Below the pieces are notes generated by a model, which saw only the letters and a program-made list of their open reading frames with translations, ran no database searches and had not been told where the DNA came from. Positions 51,640-62,800 of a DNA stretch of 64,000 nucleotides are shown here, piece after piece. Each line of letters opens with the position of its first letter. Position 1 is the stretch's first letter. Origin of the DNA: JAFGIN01 sp050301235 (GTDB lineage: Bacteria; Fibrobacterota; Chitinivibrionia; Chitinivibrionales; Chitinispirillaceae); contig JBNKZD010000243.1 of NCBI GenBank assembly GCA_050301235.1, positions 14,208 through 78,207 on the forward strand, written 5' to 3'. Made by a program: the position numbers and the translations under genes.

Positions 51640-51880
51640 TAATCGCATTGTTTTACCAATAGCTCCGGTTTCGCGGATTACGCAATTGCCTCTCTCCCCA
51701 ACCCTCTCTCCACTCGAGGAGAAAGGGAGCCTGCATTTTATTCTTCTTCCCCCTCTCCATTTCTTATGGAGAGGGGGAACCGAGGCGTTGCACTGATCCC
51801 TCTAAAAAGCGGGACGAATGTGGGATGAGGTTATATGCGAATCGAAGAGTATTCTGATACCGACACAAATAAAGTGAATC
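51640..51880. repeat. Dispersed hairpin repeat, copy 3
   Basis: CCCCCTCTCCAT (51749-51760) pairs with ATGGAGAGGGGG (51766-51777). It is followed by GAGGCGTTGCACTGA as in copy 1 and a GTGGGATGAGG tail, and is preceded by the CTCTCCCCAACCCTCTCTCCAC block also seen in copy 1. The short ORF through this segment is not a gene. Confidence 0.75.
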
Positions 51881-51922
51881 ACCGTTTGAAAAGCGACTAC
51901 TACTTTAAATCCGGAGTATAAT

Positions 51923-54493
51923 ATGTATAGATCCGTTCCCCGATATCAGTGTTCCCTGCTGAGCATACTTTTAATATTCAGTGCAGGGTATTGTGCAAAA
52001 CTTGCCAGTATCAACGTTATCGACAAGGATTTCATTGCGGTTCATATCCTTGATGGTGAAGTTTCTACCCGAGATGATGGGATCGGACCGAAGGCGTTTT
52101 ATAATTCCAGTCATGAAGATGACAAGGACACTGTAAAACGATATACACCTGTACTTTCTGTAAATGATGCGAAACTATTAACAAGCTGGACAATTTCATC
52201 AAATGATGATGCTGCGTACTCTGGTGGCCTGAACCCATCACAGTGTTACCGAAAAACAAAGATGAACGGGCTGGCTGAACAGCAATGGGCAAACAGCGAC
52301 TACCATTACGAATACACCTATGATCACTGGATCTATCTCAAACTTCCCAGACCTTTGCAGCAGGGTAAAAGCTATACTCTGACCGTAACATCAACAACCA
52401 ATATATCGCCCGCAACCGGAACAATTACATTTGACATTTACAAGTCTGTCTCTGAAGCAATTCATATAAATCTCGCCGGTTACCATCCGGAACCGAAAAT
52501 AAAATCTGCTGATCTCTATATATGGATGGGTGATGGCGGTGCACGTGATTACACATCATTTATTAACAACAAAGTGTTCGTTTACAATGTCTCATCCGGC
52601 CAGACCACAGAAGTCGGCAAAGTCACCTTCTGGAAAAAAAGCGGTAATGATATCTACTCATATAACCTCACCCGTTCTGATGTCTGGAACTCTGACTTTT
52701 CATCATTTACCGGCACGGGGACCTATCGTCTTGCAATTGATGGTGTTGGTTGCAGTCAGGATTTCAAAATTGACTATAATGTATATCATGATCCATACCT
52801 CGTTGCTGTTCAGGGCTTTTTCTATATGAGGATCGGTCAGGACAGTACTAACGGGATTCGACCGGTTCCCCGCCGACCACTCTATATTCCGGGTGTTTCA
52901 CCACAGAACACAACTGTTTATCTCACCACAATGCAACCGTACCATGCACAATGGAACAGCTTCTCTTCAGGTGATGTCTGGGACAGACCAAATGACTGGG
53001 CGAAATTCAAAAAAGCTGATAATGCAACTAATTCCAGGGCATATGGCGGTCACTCTGATGCCCTTGACTGGGACCGTCATCTTGGGCATATCTGTATTAT
53101 CTGGGATATGTTATTACCCTACATTCTCACAAAGGGTGCTCTCGCTGATGACAATCTTGATATAGCCGAAAGTGGTAACGGCATTCCTGATATCATCGAT
53201 GAAGCACGCAATGAGGTTGATTTCTGGTTGCGTTTACGTGATGGTCAGGGGTATTCACACGGCCTTACTAATCCAAATGATAAAAATGAGTTTTTCCAGG
53301 CTGGGCCTACCGCAATCGCGGCATGGGCAAGTGCTGCAAATGCATCGATGCTTGCGGATTGTTTCAGAATATGTGGAAAAAATGACCTTAAAAATGAGTA
53401 TCGTGACAGTGCGGTTGCCGCATTTAAATATGCCGGTTCTCTCACCGACCAGATGTTAGATAAAACACAGGGAATCGGCGATTTCACAATCAGTGGAAAA
53501 GACCTCAAAATGATGGCTGCAGCATTTCTTTACAATGTTACCGGCGATACAGCGTATGAAAATAGTATCAAATCGTTGAGCATTGTCACGAGTACAAATT
53601 CAAAACTGATCGATGACAAGATGAATCAGTTGTATGGAACAGCAGCTTACCTTTTTTCGCCACAGATAATTCACTACCAGCAACTCTTCGATAACATGAA
53701 AGCCTCAGTTATTGCACAGGCTAAATCCCTTGAAGCCAACTTCTGCAGTAAACGTCCAAGCCGCCGGGCCACACTCGAAGTTTCCTGGTATTTCCGTACA
53801 GCGCAAAACGTACATCACAGTATTATCGCCCACGCGATTACTTCAAACATTGATGAAAAAACGCTTTTTCGCCAGGCGATGACACTTGAAGCCGATTACG
53901 GTCTTGGCCGCAACCCTTTAAATATGATCCAGATGACAACCGCAAGCACACCGCTGGAAAGCAAACGCAGTGTCCCTCTGGCATATACATCAGGAGGCGA
54001 TGATGGCACTCCTGGGATGCATCCGGGACATACCCCCTACATGAATCTTGACGACTGGGACCAGAGCATGACCATGGGAAGCCCATCAAAGCTTTATGTA
54101 AACTGCTACCCGGCAAATTTCAAATCAACCTGGCCAATGGATGAAGGATATTTTAACACAAACTATGTCTGGGCACATAATGAGTTTACTCCTCAGCAGA
54201 CCATGCGTGGAAAGATAGCCCTCTATGGTTATCTCTACGGAATATCAAAAGGTAGCAGTGCAGTTTCGAAACCCCGGTTTTTTCGCAGGGTTCAGAGCAG
54301 TTTAGCAACTATAAACCAGTCAGTTCCAAATCATATAAGAATATTTGATCTTAATGGGAAAGTACTCTGGAGTGGCACCATTGAAGACTATTCAACAATG
54401 ATCTCGATGAATCGTTTCTCCAATCGAGTTGTCCTTGTTGAAAAAAGGGTTGGCGATATTGTATCCATCAGTAAGATGACAGTTCAAAAATAA
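51923..54493 (+). CDS. Secreted glycoside hydrolase family 9 enzyme
   Basis: The 856-residue protein has a signal peptide at about 1-24 (LLSILLIFSAGYCA). Ig-like CelD_N-type domains span about 25-290. The (alpha/alpha)6 catalytic barrel spans about 300-790, with the base aspartates in GGHSDALDWDRHLGH (where most members have DAGD), GNGIPDIIDEARNEVDFWL, and the acid region NYVWAHNEFTPQQTM (NE). A degraded sorting-like tail (IRIFDLNGKVLWSG) completes it. GH9 enzymes cleave beta-1,4-glucans. The altered DALD and post-NE sequence hint at a shifted substrate. GGAG precedes the ATG. Confidence 0.88.
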   Translation: MYRSVPRYQCSLLSILLIFSAGYCAKLASINVIDKDFIAVHILDGEVSTRDDGIGPKAFYNSSHEDDKDTVKRYTPVLSVNDAKLLTSWTISSNDDAAYSGGLNPSQCYRKTKMNGLAEQQWANSDYHYEYTYDHWIYLKLPRPLQQGKSYTLTVTSTTNISPATGTITFDIYKSVSEAIHINLAGYHPEPKIKSADLYIWMGDGGARDYTSFINNKVFVYNVSSGQTTEVGKVTFWKKSGNDIYSYNLTRSDVWNSDFSSFTGTGTYRLAIDGVGCSQDFKIDYNVYHDPYLVAVQGFFYMRIGQDSTNGIRPVPRRPLYIPGVSPQNTTVYLTTMQPYHAQWNSFSSGDVWDRPNDWAKFKKADNATNSRAYGGHSDALDWDRHLGHICIIWDMLLPYILTKGALADDNLDIAESGNGIPDIIDEARNEVDFWLRLRDGQGYSHGLTNPNDKNEFFQAGPTAIAAWASAANASMLADCFRICGKNDLKNEYRDSAVAAFKYAGSLTDQMLDKTQGIGDFTISGKDLKMMAAAFLYNVTGDTAYENSIKSLSIVTSTNSKLIDDKMNQLYGTAAYLFSPQIIHYQQLFDNMKASVIAQAKSLEANFCSKRPSRRATLEVSWYFRTAQNVHHSIIAHAITSNIDEKTLFRQAMTLEADYGLGRNPLNMIQMTTASTPLESKRSVPLAYTSGGDDGTPGMHPGHTPYMNLDDWDQSMTMGSPSKLYVNCYPANFKSTWPMDEGYFNTNYVWAHNEFTPQQTMRGKIALYGYLYGISKGSSAVSKPRFFRRVQSSLATINQSVPNHIRIFDLNGKVLWSGTIEDYSTMISMNRFSNRVVLVEKRVGDIVSISKMTVQK

Positions 54494-54536
54494 TTTCTTA
54501 AGTCAGACATTAAACCAGCACAATACTGCTTCAGGA

Positions 54537-55070
54537 CTATTTCTTCCTGGTCATCTTCGAACTGATGACCAGGCCCTGTACAAGCGAAAATCCAAGCATA
54601 AGCCCCATGATCCCGAACAGTTTAAAATTCACCCAGGTATCGGTTGAAAAATAATTGGCGACATAAAGATTAATACCTCCTACTAATGCGAAAAATATAC
54701 CCCAGCTTGCATTAAGACCAAACCATGTTTTTTCCGGAAGTTCCATCTGTTTACCGAGCAGACTTTTGATACCGTTCTTTTTGAAGATAAACTGCCCGCC
54801 AAGCAATCCAATAGAAAACAACCAGTAGAGAATAGAGGGTTTCAATTTGATAAAGTCCTCATTTTTAAAGAGTAGTGTAGCACCACCAAACAGGACAATG
54901 ATCACCAGACTGAGCCACATCATGGGCTCCACTTTTTTACGCTTGAACAACATCCAGCCGATCTGAAAAAAGCTCGCGATAATTGCTGCCATGGTAGCGG
55001 CAAATATGCCCTTAAGTTTAAATACCACGAAGAAGAGAAGTACCGGAAAAAAATCAGTGAGAAATTTCAT
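54537..55070 (-). CDS. yciB: Inner-membrane septation protein A, YciB family
   Basis: The 177-residue protein starts at the ATG at 55068-55070 (KFLTDFFPVLLFFVVFK, the family start). It has five to six membrane helices, and the conserved LEKTWFGLNASWGIFF-like segment is present as PEKTWFGLNASWG. YciB links envelope synthesis and division in Gram-negative bacteria. A longer in-frame start exists at 55130 but is not supported. It converges on the GH9 gene. Confidence 0.9.
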   Translation of the reverse strand: MKFLTDFFPVLLFFVVFKLKGIFAATMAAIIASFFQIGWMLFKRKKVEPMMWLSLVIIVLFGGATLLFKNEDFIKLKPSILYWLFSIGLLGGQFIFKKNGIKSLLGKQMELPEKTWFGLNASWGIFFALVGGINLYVANYFSTDTWVNFKLFGIMGLMLGFSLVQGLVISSKMTRKK

Positions 55071-55163
55071 GATTATGTCGTTTCGTTGATTGTAACTGAG
55101 ATGATGGGATAATTTCAAATATAAGATCAACTTTCCAAAATTGGATCCCTTTTTTATTACTTA

Positions 55164-55409
55164 TTACTCTATGTCGAGAAGCTTGTTATAATACTCTTTT
55201 GTAGGATTAATTGAAACACCATTTGTTCTGATATTCTTCAAAAAAGCGTCATTTTTTTCCTTAAAATCACAGTCAATATGATCTTGCATCAATACGAAGC
55301 ATATTAATTGCAATTTATCATTACGGGTCTCTTTTTTCAATTTGCTTATTAATTCACACCTAAAACGCTTATAAATTCTACTATTTTGACTAATTCTGTT
55401 AAAAATACA
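55164..55409 (-). pseudogene. Coding-like fragment without a start codon
   Basis: On the minus strand an open frame of about 82 codons ends in TAA at 55164-55166. It reads RIYKRFRCELISKLKKETRN, then QDHIDCDFKEKNDAFLKNIR and ends KEYYNKLLDIE. Upstream it begins right after an in-frame TAA with no ATG, GTG or TTG in a sensible place. The composition looks like protein, so it may be the tail of a decayed gene. The upstream part (55410-55690) contains two CATCTAAAAC-type repeats and no gene. Confidence 0.35.
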
Positions 55410-55693
55410 TTATTATGATAATAACAAGTTCATTTTTGCTTACAATCTAAATTAGAATCTCTAAAACAGTTACTTCTCATCTAAAACAATTATATTTTTA
55501 CCATCTTCATCTAAAACGATTACAAATGTCCAAAAGAGCTGATTCTGAAATCTGCTTATTTAAGACTCAAATTCCTCTACTATATTCAATTATCCAATTG
55601 CTTTCAAACATTTTCTTAAATTATGTTTAATGGCAATATAGACCAGATAACCTCTCAAGGCTGTTCATTTTAACAAAATCATGGTGAAATAGT

Positions 55694-56761
55694 ATGCAGA
55701 TCAAATGGCTTAATCCGGATTCGACTTTTTCTAACCTTATTCTTGCCGGTGATATCGGTGGAACAAACTCCAATCTTGCACTGGTTGGTGAATACAACGG
55801 TGCATACACGATAATCCTCGAAGTGGTATTTTCATCGGCAGAAATATGTGGACTTATTGATCCGATTAAAGAAGTGCTCAAAATCGCAAAAGAGCGCAGA
55901 GAGGATCTTATCCCCCAGCGTTGCGCAATCAGTGCTGCCGGTGCGGTCATAAACAATACAGTGAATCTTACCAACTGCAAATGGAGTATTGATGGAGAGC
56001 AGATTCGGAAAGAGACTGGATTAAAAACATTGCTGATCAACGACTTTGTTGCTGTCAGCTATGGTTTATTGACATATGATGTTAATAACGAAAAGCATAT
56101 CCATAAATTAAAGCATCCCGATGGAACTATTCCCGAAAAACAAAACGCAACTATCGCAGTTATCGGCCCGGGAACCGGCCTTGGAGTTTCCTTTCTTATA
56201 TATCATAATGGTGAACATATTCCAGCTTCATCTGAAGGTGGGCATGCTGCATTTGCTCCGTTTGATGATGAGAGTGAAGCATTCAGTAAATACATGAGAA
56301 ATAAAATTGGTATAACTCCCGGAGTTGAACTGTTTGTGAGCGGACAAGGTATTAAGAATATTTTCTATTTTTACAAAGATGTCAAAAAGATGCCCATTGA
56401 GGGAGTGATTGCAGAAATCGACGCGACAGATGATTCAAATAAGCCGGGAAAAATCTCCCGTGGAGCATCAGAAAACAGCTATTGCCGATCTATGATGCAA
56501 CTGTATGTACGAATGTTTGCAAGTGCAGCAAGCAACCTTGCCTGCACCACTCTTCCATTTGGTGGTCTTTTTCTCGCCGGTGGCACCGTTTCAAAAGACC
56601 TTAAATGGCTTCAGAACGATGACCTTTTCATGAAAACTTTTGAAATAAATTACAACCGCAACATTTGTCCGTTGCTCAAAAAAATTCCGGTATATGTAAT
56701 TCTCGATTATTCAATTTCTCTTTACGGTGCAGCTAATGCCGGAATGAAAATCAAATATTGA
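55694..56761 (+). CDS. glk: Glucokinase
   Basis: The 355-residue protein has the phosphate-binding LAGDIGGTNSNLALV at about residues 17-31, AISAAGAVINNTVNLTNCKW, the catalytic LINDFVAVSYGLL, IGPGTGLGVSFL and the sugar-binding ASSEGGHAAFAPFDDE. These mark the bacterial glucokinase family. It feeds glucose from polysaccharide breakdown into glycolysis, which fits the GH9 neighbour. No HTH is present, so it is an enzyme rather than a ROK repressor. Confidence 0.92.
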   Translation: MQIKWLNPDSTFSNLILAGDIGGTNSNLALVGEYNGAYTIILEVVFSSAEICGLIDPIKEVLKIAKERREDLIPQRCAISAAGAVINNTVNLTNCKWSIDGEQIRKETGLKTLLINDFVAVSYGLLTYDVNNEKHIHKLKHPDGTIPEKQNATIAVIGPGTGLGVSFLIYHNGEHIPASSEGGHAAFAPFDDESEAFSKYMRNKIGITPGVELFVSGQGIKNIFYFYKDVKKMPIEGVIAEIDATDDSNKPGKISRGASENSYCRSMMQLYVRMFASAASNLACTTLPFGGLFLAGGTVSKDLKWLQNDDLFMKTFEINYNRNICPLLKKIPVYVILDYSISLYGAANAGMKIKY

Positions 56762-56768
56762 TCCAAAA

Positions 56769-56802
56769 ACAGGTAATTGCATAACTCCCTGCAATTACCT
56801 TA
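56769..56802. terminator. Bidirectional terminator between glk and the giant surface protein
   Basis: AGGTAATTGC (56771-56780) and GCAATTACCT (56791-56800) form a perfect 10-bp stem with a 10-base loop between two convergent genes. The stop codon of the minus-strand gene overlaps its right end. Confidence 0.7.
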
Positions 56803-59800
56803 TTTAATTAATGTTAAATTCCGGACCTGTTTAAGTTCGTCGGCTTTTAACACACAGAAATATTTCCCTGATGCGACTATTCTGCCACTTTCAGCTTTAC
56901 CATTCCACATTACAGTATAATTACCAGGCGTCATTTTTCTATAAACAACACTTTTAAGCTTTCTACCCATAATGTCATAAATATCTATTGATACATTATA
57001 AGGATTGAGATTAATTTTTCCATCTTTTGACCATCTGTACGGAATTGTATAATTTATCCTGGTTGATGGGCAGAATGGATTGGGATAGGGGTTGCCCATT
57101 TTGAAATGTAGAGGGAATGTTGATAAAAACCGTGGATTATCGGTAACAAAAACTGTCTGATAGGATTTACTTTTTGACAATTGAACAATATAGTTAACAT
57201 CGCCTTCAATCTGAACCAGCGAATCGCCGATTTTTGTAAAAACATACAGGTTTCGTGTATTATCCATCCCTACAAATGATAATACTCCCTCCTCATTATC
57301 CTTACTTCCCGAAATCGCAAATTCGAAAATATTGAGTGATTTCCATGTTTTACGAATATCACTGGCAAACTCTTTACAGCTGGTCCCCCAGTCTTCATGA
57401 TTGAAATAAAGCACCGGCCTTCCTTCAAACTCCGGGGGTTCCGGCCTGTCCATCTCATCGTATCTGTCCATTGCATGCTGATTGAAACCGAATTTATTAT
57501 CTACATCACATCCTCCCTCAGCACGGATTGAAACCTGCAGTGACCAGTTATCTTTACTCTGATAATAACATTTTCGCAGCTTGGCTAGTGTTCCAGTACT
57601 GAATACCGGTACCGGACTGAGAATTACTGACGCAGCAGTGTCCACTCTTACCCAATAGCCATTCCAGGGTTCAAGCACATTCTGTACCTCTTCATAATCG
57701 TTGTTTTTAGAGTTCCACCGCCATACAACATCGCTTTTTCGTGGCCATGCTACAGGATAAGGATAGGGAGAAGAGATCTGGTTCCACCCCGAGACAGTCT
57801 TATGCAAACTGACATTTACCAGTCCCTTTTCAAAAGTCTCACTGCTCAAATGTATAGTATCGTTTAAATAACCCTTTCTCCAGTAAGCTTTTGCTCCTTC
57901 AATCTCAGTGAGCTCCTCCTTTTTCTTATAATAAGAGTAAACCTGTTTTTCAACACCACTCTCGTCCCAGTTAAGAAGGTACCTGGAATTTATTAGATTT
58001 GAAACAAGGTATATTTTTGATGGTATTGATACCATACTCCATCCGGTATCCTTAAACACATAATCGGAAGCGCCTGTCACTGGAAATGTATCAGTTACTT
58101 CAGCAGATTTCAGACCACCGCCATCGATTGCAATCGCTTTCACTTCATATCTTCCATCTGTTAATGGGAATATCATATGCGACATACTTATAGAACTGTC
58201 CTTGAACACAGTACTATCACTTTTTAAGGCCCGTATTTTGACACTGTATAAGAGTTGAGCATCACGGTCATCAACAGCAGTAACCATAATTTGAGCTGCA
58301 CCGTTAACAACTTTCCTTGTCAGCACTGGCTTTGAAGGGGGATCGTCACTATCAAGTACATACATTTTTTTATTGAGATTAACGATAGAATTTGATCTAT
58401 CGGCAATTTCAAACTTTATTTCGTACACTCCGGTATCAGCCTGAACTGGTGTACACTGTATCTGGGCAATCCAGTCCTTTCCATTATCAGATTTATTTAC
58501 AGAACTTATTTTCAGCCACGATCTGGCATTCGGACTTTTCACAGATATTGAATCGTTTGCATCAACATCGTTTATCTTGATATCAAATGTGTATTTTTGT
58601 TTTTCTATTACCGTATCTGCAATTGAACTCGATAGAACAACCGGCTTATCGTTAGTATTAATTACCCTGATTTGCAATTCCAATGTATCAGATAAAGAAC
58701 TCAAGTCAGTATAAATCAGTTCTACAGCACTGATCCCGACATCTTCATTCTTTGGTACACCTGTCAATTTATTTTCTGACAGTTTCAACCATGCGGGCAA
58801 TTTAACAATTGATACTTTGGGGGTATCGGCAATATCCGGATCAGTAACGTTAATAACTCCTTCATAACTGCTGTCTTCAAACACATCCGTATTACCAGAA
58901 TATGAGATTACAGGAGCTTCTGGTATATCTTTTACCATTATATTGAATGTATCATAGGTAACAGCTCCTCTGGCATCCTTACATTCAATCACAACAGCGT
59001 GAGAACCGATATCTCCACCACCGGGAATCCATTTGAAAAAAGGACCTGTAACAGTCATCCCAGCCCGCGCATTTACCAGGTTGTACATGAGACTGTCATT
59101 ATTTATATCATACGCAGAAAGAGTTCTGATTAACGTACTTCTTTCCATTACGATAGTATCTGCCAACAAGCGCAGTACCGGTGGAGTATTTTTTATCTGT
59201 ATACTATCATAGTTAAACAATGAGCTGTTTCCGTCCGGATCTCTCACTGCATAAGCACAATAAAAAGAACCTGGTACAATAGTCCTGAACGACAATACCG
59301 TATCTCTGCCTGGTAATATTTTTACATTTTTCACAGCTATGTCCGGTGATTCTCCGAATCCAAAAAGAATCTGAACACTATCGGTATTTCCGGCTTTCAG
59401 TTGAATTACTGTTAATGAATCACCTGTATTTGCAACTACTGACTGAACCAGATTTTCTGGCGGTACACAATCAGCCAGCAAAGTTACCGAAACTGCGCTA
59501 TCAGGTACAATTGTATACCCACCTGCACGTTCCTTCAGGAATAGTTTTGAATAAAGAGTCAATCCGGTAGCCGGTAAAGTGGAAATTGTAAGACCCGAAT
59601 CATTTTTTGACAGAATGTAATGGTATTCTCCCTCTGTTACATTTGCGGGATATCCGGATTTACCTATAGCCAATTGAACACTGTCAATTACATCGGGAAG
59701 TTTCGGGTTCCAGGAAAATGTCGCAGTCGAACAGTTAACAGCGACAGTGTGTAAACCTGCTTTATAAGTAGATGTAACCGGTACAGTGTCCTTTTTAAGA

Positions 59801-62800
59801 AAATAATTAAAAACTTTTAAATAGGGAGTTATCGATGAATTACCGATTGTATCGGATACAATTACGGCTACGTTATATTTTCCTTCCAGGAGAGTGTTTA
59901 TATCAACCTGATACGACCATTGATTCGTACCATTACTTATAAGATAGGTCTCAGTTGGGATCCAGGTGCTACCATCAAAATACTTCCCTGAATCATTTTT
60001 TACTGAAACACTTACCTGCTTTATCCTTGTAAGCGAATCATAGGCTTCTCCAGAAATCAACCCATTCCAGCTGCCGATTGAATCAATATTATCAAACATT
60101 GTTGTTATCACCGGTGCTGTGCCATCGATAAGAAAATCAGTTGTATCATACGCCACATTACCAGCACTGTCTGTAGCACCAGCTTTAATAATGAATCTTC
60201 CATCACTACTGCTTACACCTGATGGCACAAAATTCCACTGATTCTGGGGTTGAATCTGCAGCCAGAATATTCCATTCTGCCAACTAACGCCGTTCCAGTA
60301 GGTAGAATCATTGATCTTATTAACAAGAATACTTACAGACAGTAGACCTGAAATCGAATCGTATGCGTTACCAGAAATCACTGAAGGCATTTGCTGAAAA
60401 ATTGCACCTGAAGTTACGTTGATTTTTATTTTTGGTGGAGCTGTATCCATCAATAGTGTATCAACATATATTACAAGTCCGCCAGTTTCTTTGCTTAAAT
60501 TATATGTATACGTTGAAAAGGGCGTTTTTGCGATTTTTATACCACTGTCGATCATTGTGCCAGCACAGGTAATTATCGGATACGCTCCCTTACCAAAGCC
60601 TTTTAGTGAAGATATATTGATGTATCCATTTAGAATGGCTGTATTTTTAACTGATAATGTATCATATTGGGTTCCAATATCGATATTTAAAGTACACCCT
60701 GGAGACATGTACAGTTCATCCATTGAAACATTCTTTGCCAATGCGACTCCGGGGGTGAATGTCGATTTGCTGTAAATATTGACTTTCTGAGCAAGTCGCC
60801 CATAACCATTGACATTAGAATACACGGAAAGAACACCGGGTACGATCACTGTATCGGTATCAGAGCGATTCATTGTTAATACCCCCTCAAAGGCATTGAT
60901 CGAATCACACTGAGTTTTTCCGGTTATTACAATTTCACCACTTCCGGTTTTTGCTAACGTTTTTGAATTCAGATCCGATTTGATTGTATCGAGAGCCATT
61001 CCACGCAGTATGCCTGTTGAAAGTATCAATGTATCACCGGAAAGTGTATAGCCGGAAGCATTAAAAACGATACTGTCAGCATATTGAATTCCGTTAAGAC
61101 CGATTATTGTATTTGAAGTCAAAGCACTGAAACATGCAGTATAACCAGCACCCGGCCATGCTGTAAGCGATTTACCATCATTACTCCAGAATCGGTCACT
61201 TCCCCAGGTTCCATTTGAAACCTGATATCCGCTGTCGGAGGAGATATCCCAGGTAAACATTTTACTTGACGGAACCAGTATTATTGTGTCAATAGCAATA
61301 TTATTCTGTTCGATGGCACCGTATTTGTCCCAACTTGTAGAAACCATCACCTTGTATTTTCCGAAATCACTAAATGCAAATGTGTGGGATACTATATTTG
61401 ATGCATACTGTCCCTTCAGAATCCAGTTACTTTTCCCTGTTATGGTATCTGAAAAAACAAAGAATGAGTCCGGACTGCCAAATCCTGCAGGAGCCTGCCA
61501 GGAAATAAGAGGAGTGTAATTGAAAAAGGTGTCATTTGGAAGAACGATTATCGGTGGAGTAACTGAATATGTCACACTTCCAATAAATACATCATCGGAA
61601 TAATAAATTCCGGCACTGTCATGTGAAGTAGATATCATAAATTGGTATGTACCTTCAGATGCAGGTAATGCAACTGTTGCAGTGGTTAAAGACGAAGGTA
61701 TCGTTGAGCTGAGACTCCAGTTACTGTTTCCAGACAGTACAGTATGGATATAAACAGAATCTATTGTACTTAACCCTGGCGGGTTTACCCAGGAGATTAC
61801 GAAGGATTGTTTGTGAACTGTATCTGGTGCCAATACACTATACGGAGCAACAGCTCTGGTTCTAATTGTTTTTCTTGAATTAGTAGTAAAATCAGCCCAA
61901 TTTCCTGAAGTATCAGAAACTGCTGCTGCAAAATAATATGTTGTATGTGCATTCAGATCAATAACAGTATCGACAGAATCAATTAAACTATATGTTCCTA
62001 ATAATATTGTTGAACCATCATTCATAGAATCAGGCATTTTACTGCTGCTGTAACGTATACCGACGAATTCAGCATCCGAAGAATCAATTGATCCTGGATT
62101 CCACCATATTCTTACTCGCCCAGTATCCAGCGATTGAAGGTTAAGGACAAGGTCATTATCTGGAGGGAAAGTGTCAACCCAGAATACCCAGTTACTATTT
62201 CCGCCGGCATCAATATAAGGCGGATATACAATACCATTTGTTCCGGTTACTACACAATTGCCAATTATGGCATTTTCAGCTCTTAAACTTCCAGTAACAT
62301 TGATATACCATTGAGTTGATGCATTACAATTGATCATGGTACTGCTGTTACCTGATAACTGAATAGACTGCCCGGCCTGCAAAGTCACTCCGCCAAGATT
62401 GAGCAGTGAATCAACATTTTCAATCACTATTTGTGTATCTGCGATAATACCATACCCAGAGAACCCAATTTTCCCAGCTGTCTGCCTGAAAGTACGACAT
62501 CTCAATTCGTGATTTACAATCTGCAGTGTTGATGTATCGGATTTAAATATTTGTGGCAATGTAATACTTGAAGTTAATGGTGGTATTATGGATTGAGTCC
62601 CCGTTGATGCATTAAAATGTATCGTTGCTGCTCCACTACTCACATCACTGACACTTTCCAGCGAAAAATCACCGGAATCGATTGCTACAGTCGAATTACC
62701 AAACGCAACTACACCACCATATACCGACGCAGTATGCACAGTATGACTGAAATTGTTCCCCCAATCCCAGCCACCACTATTTTGAAATATTGCTGTGCCC

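Noticed and set aside
51605..51796. Plus-strand ORF of 63 codons
   Set aside because: It runs through the dispersed hairpin repeat and has no protein-like composition or ribosome site.
54537..55130. Longer yciB start at 55130
   Set aside because: The extra 20 residues do not fit the family start, which is KFLTDFFPVLLFF.
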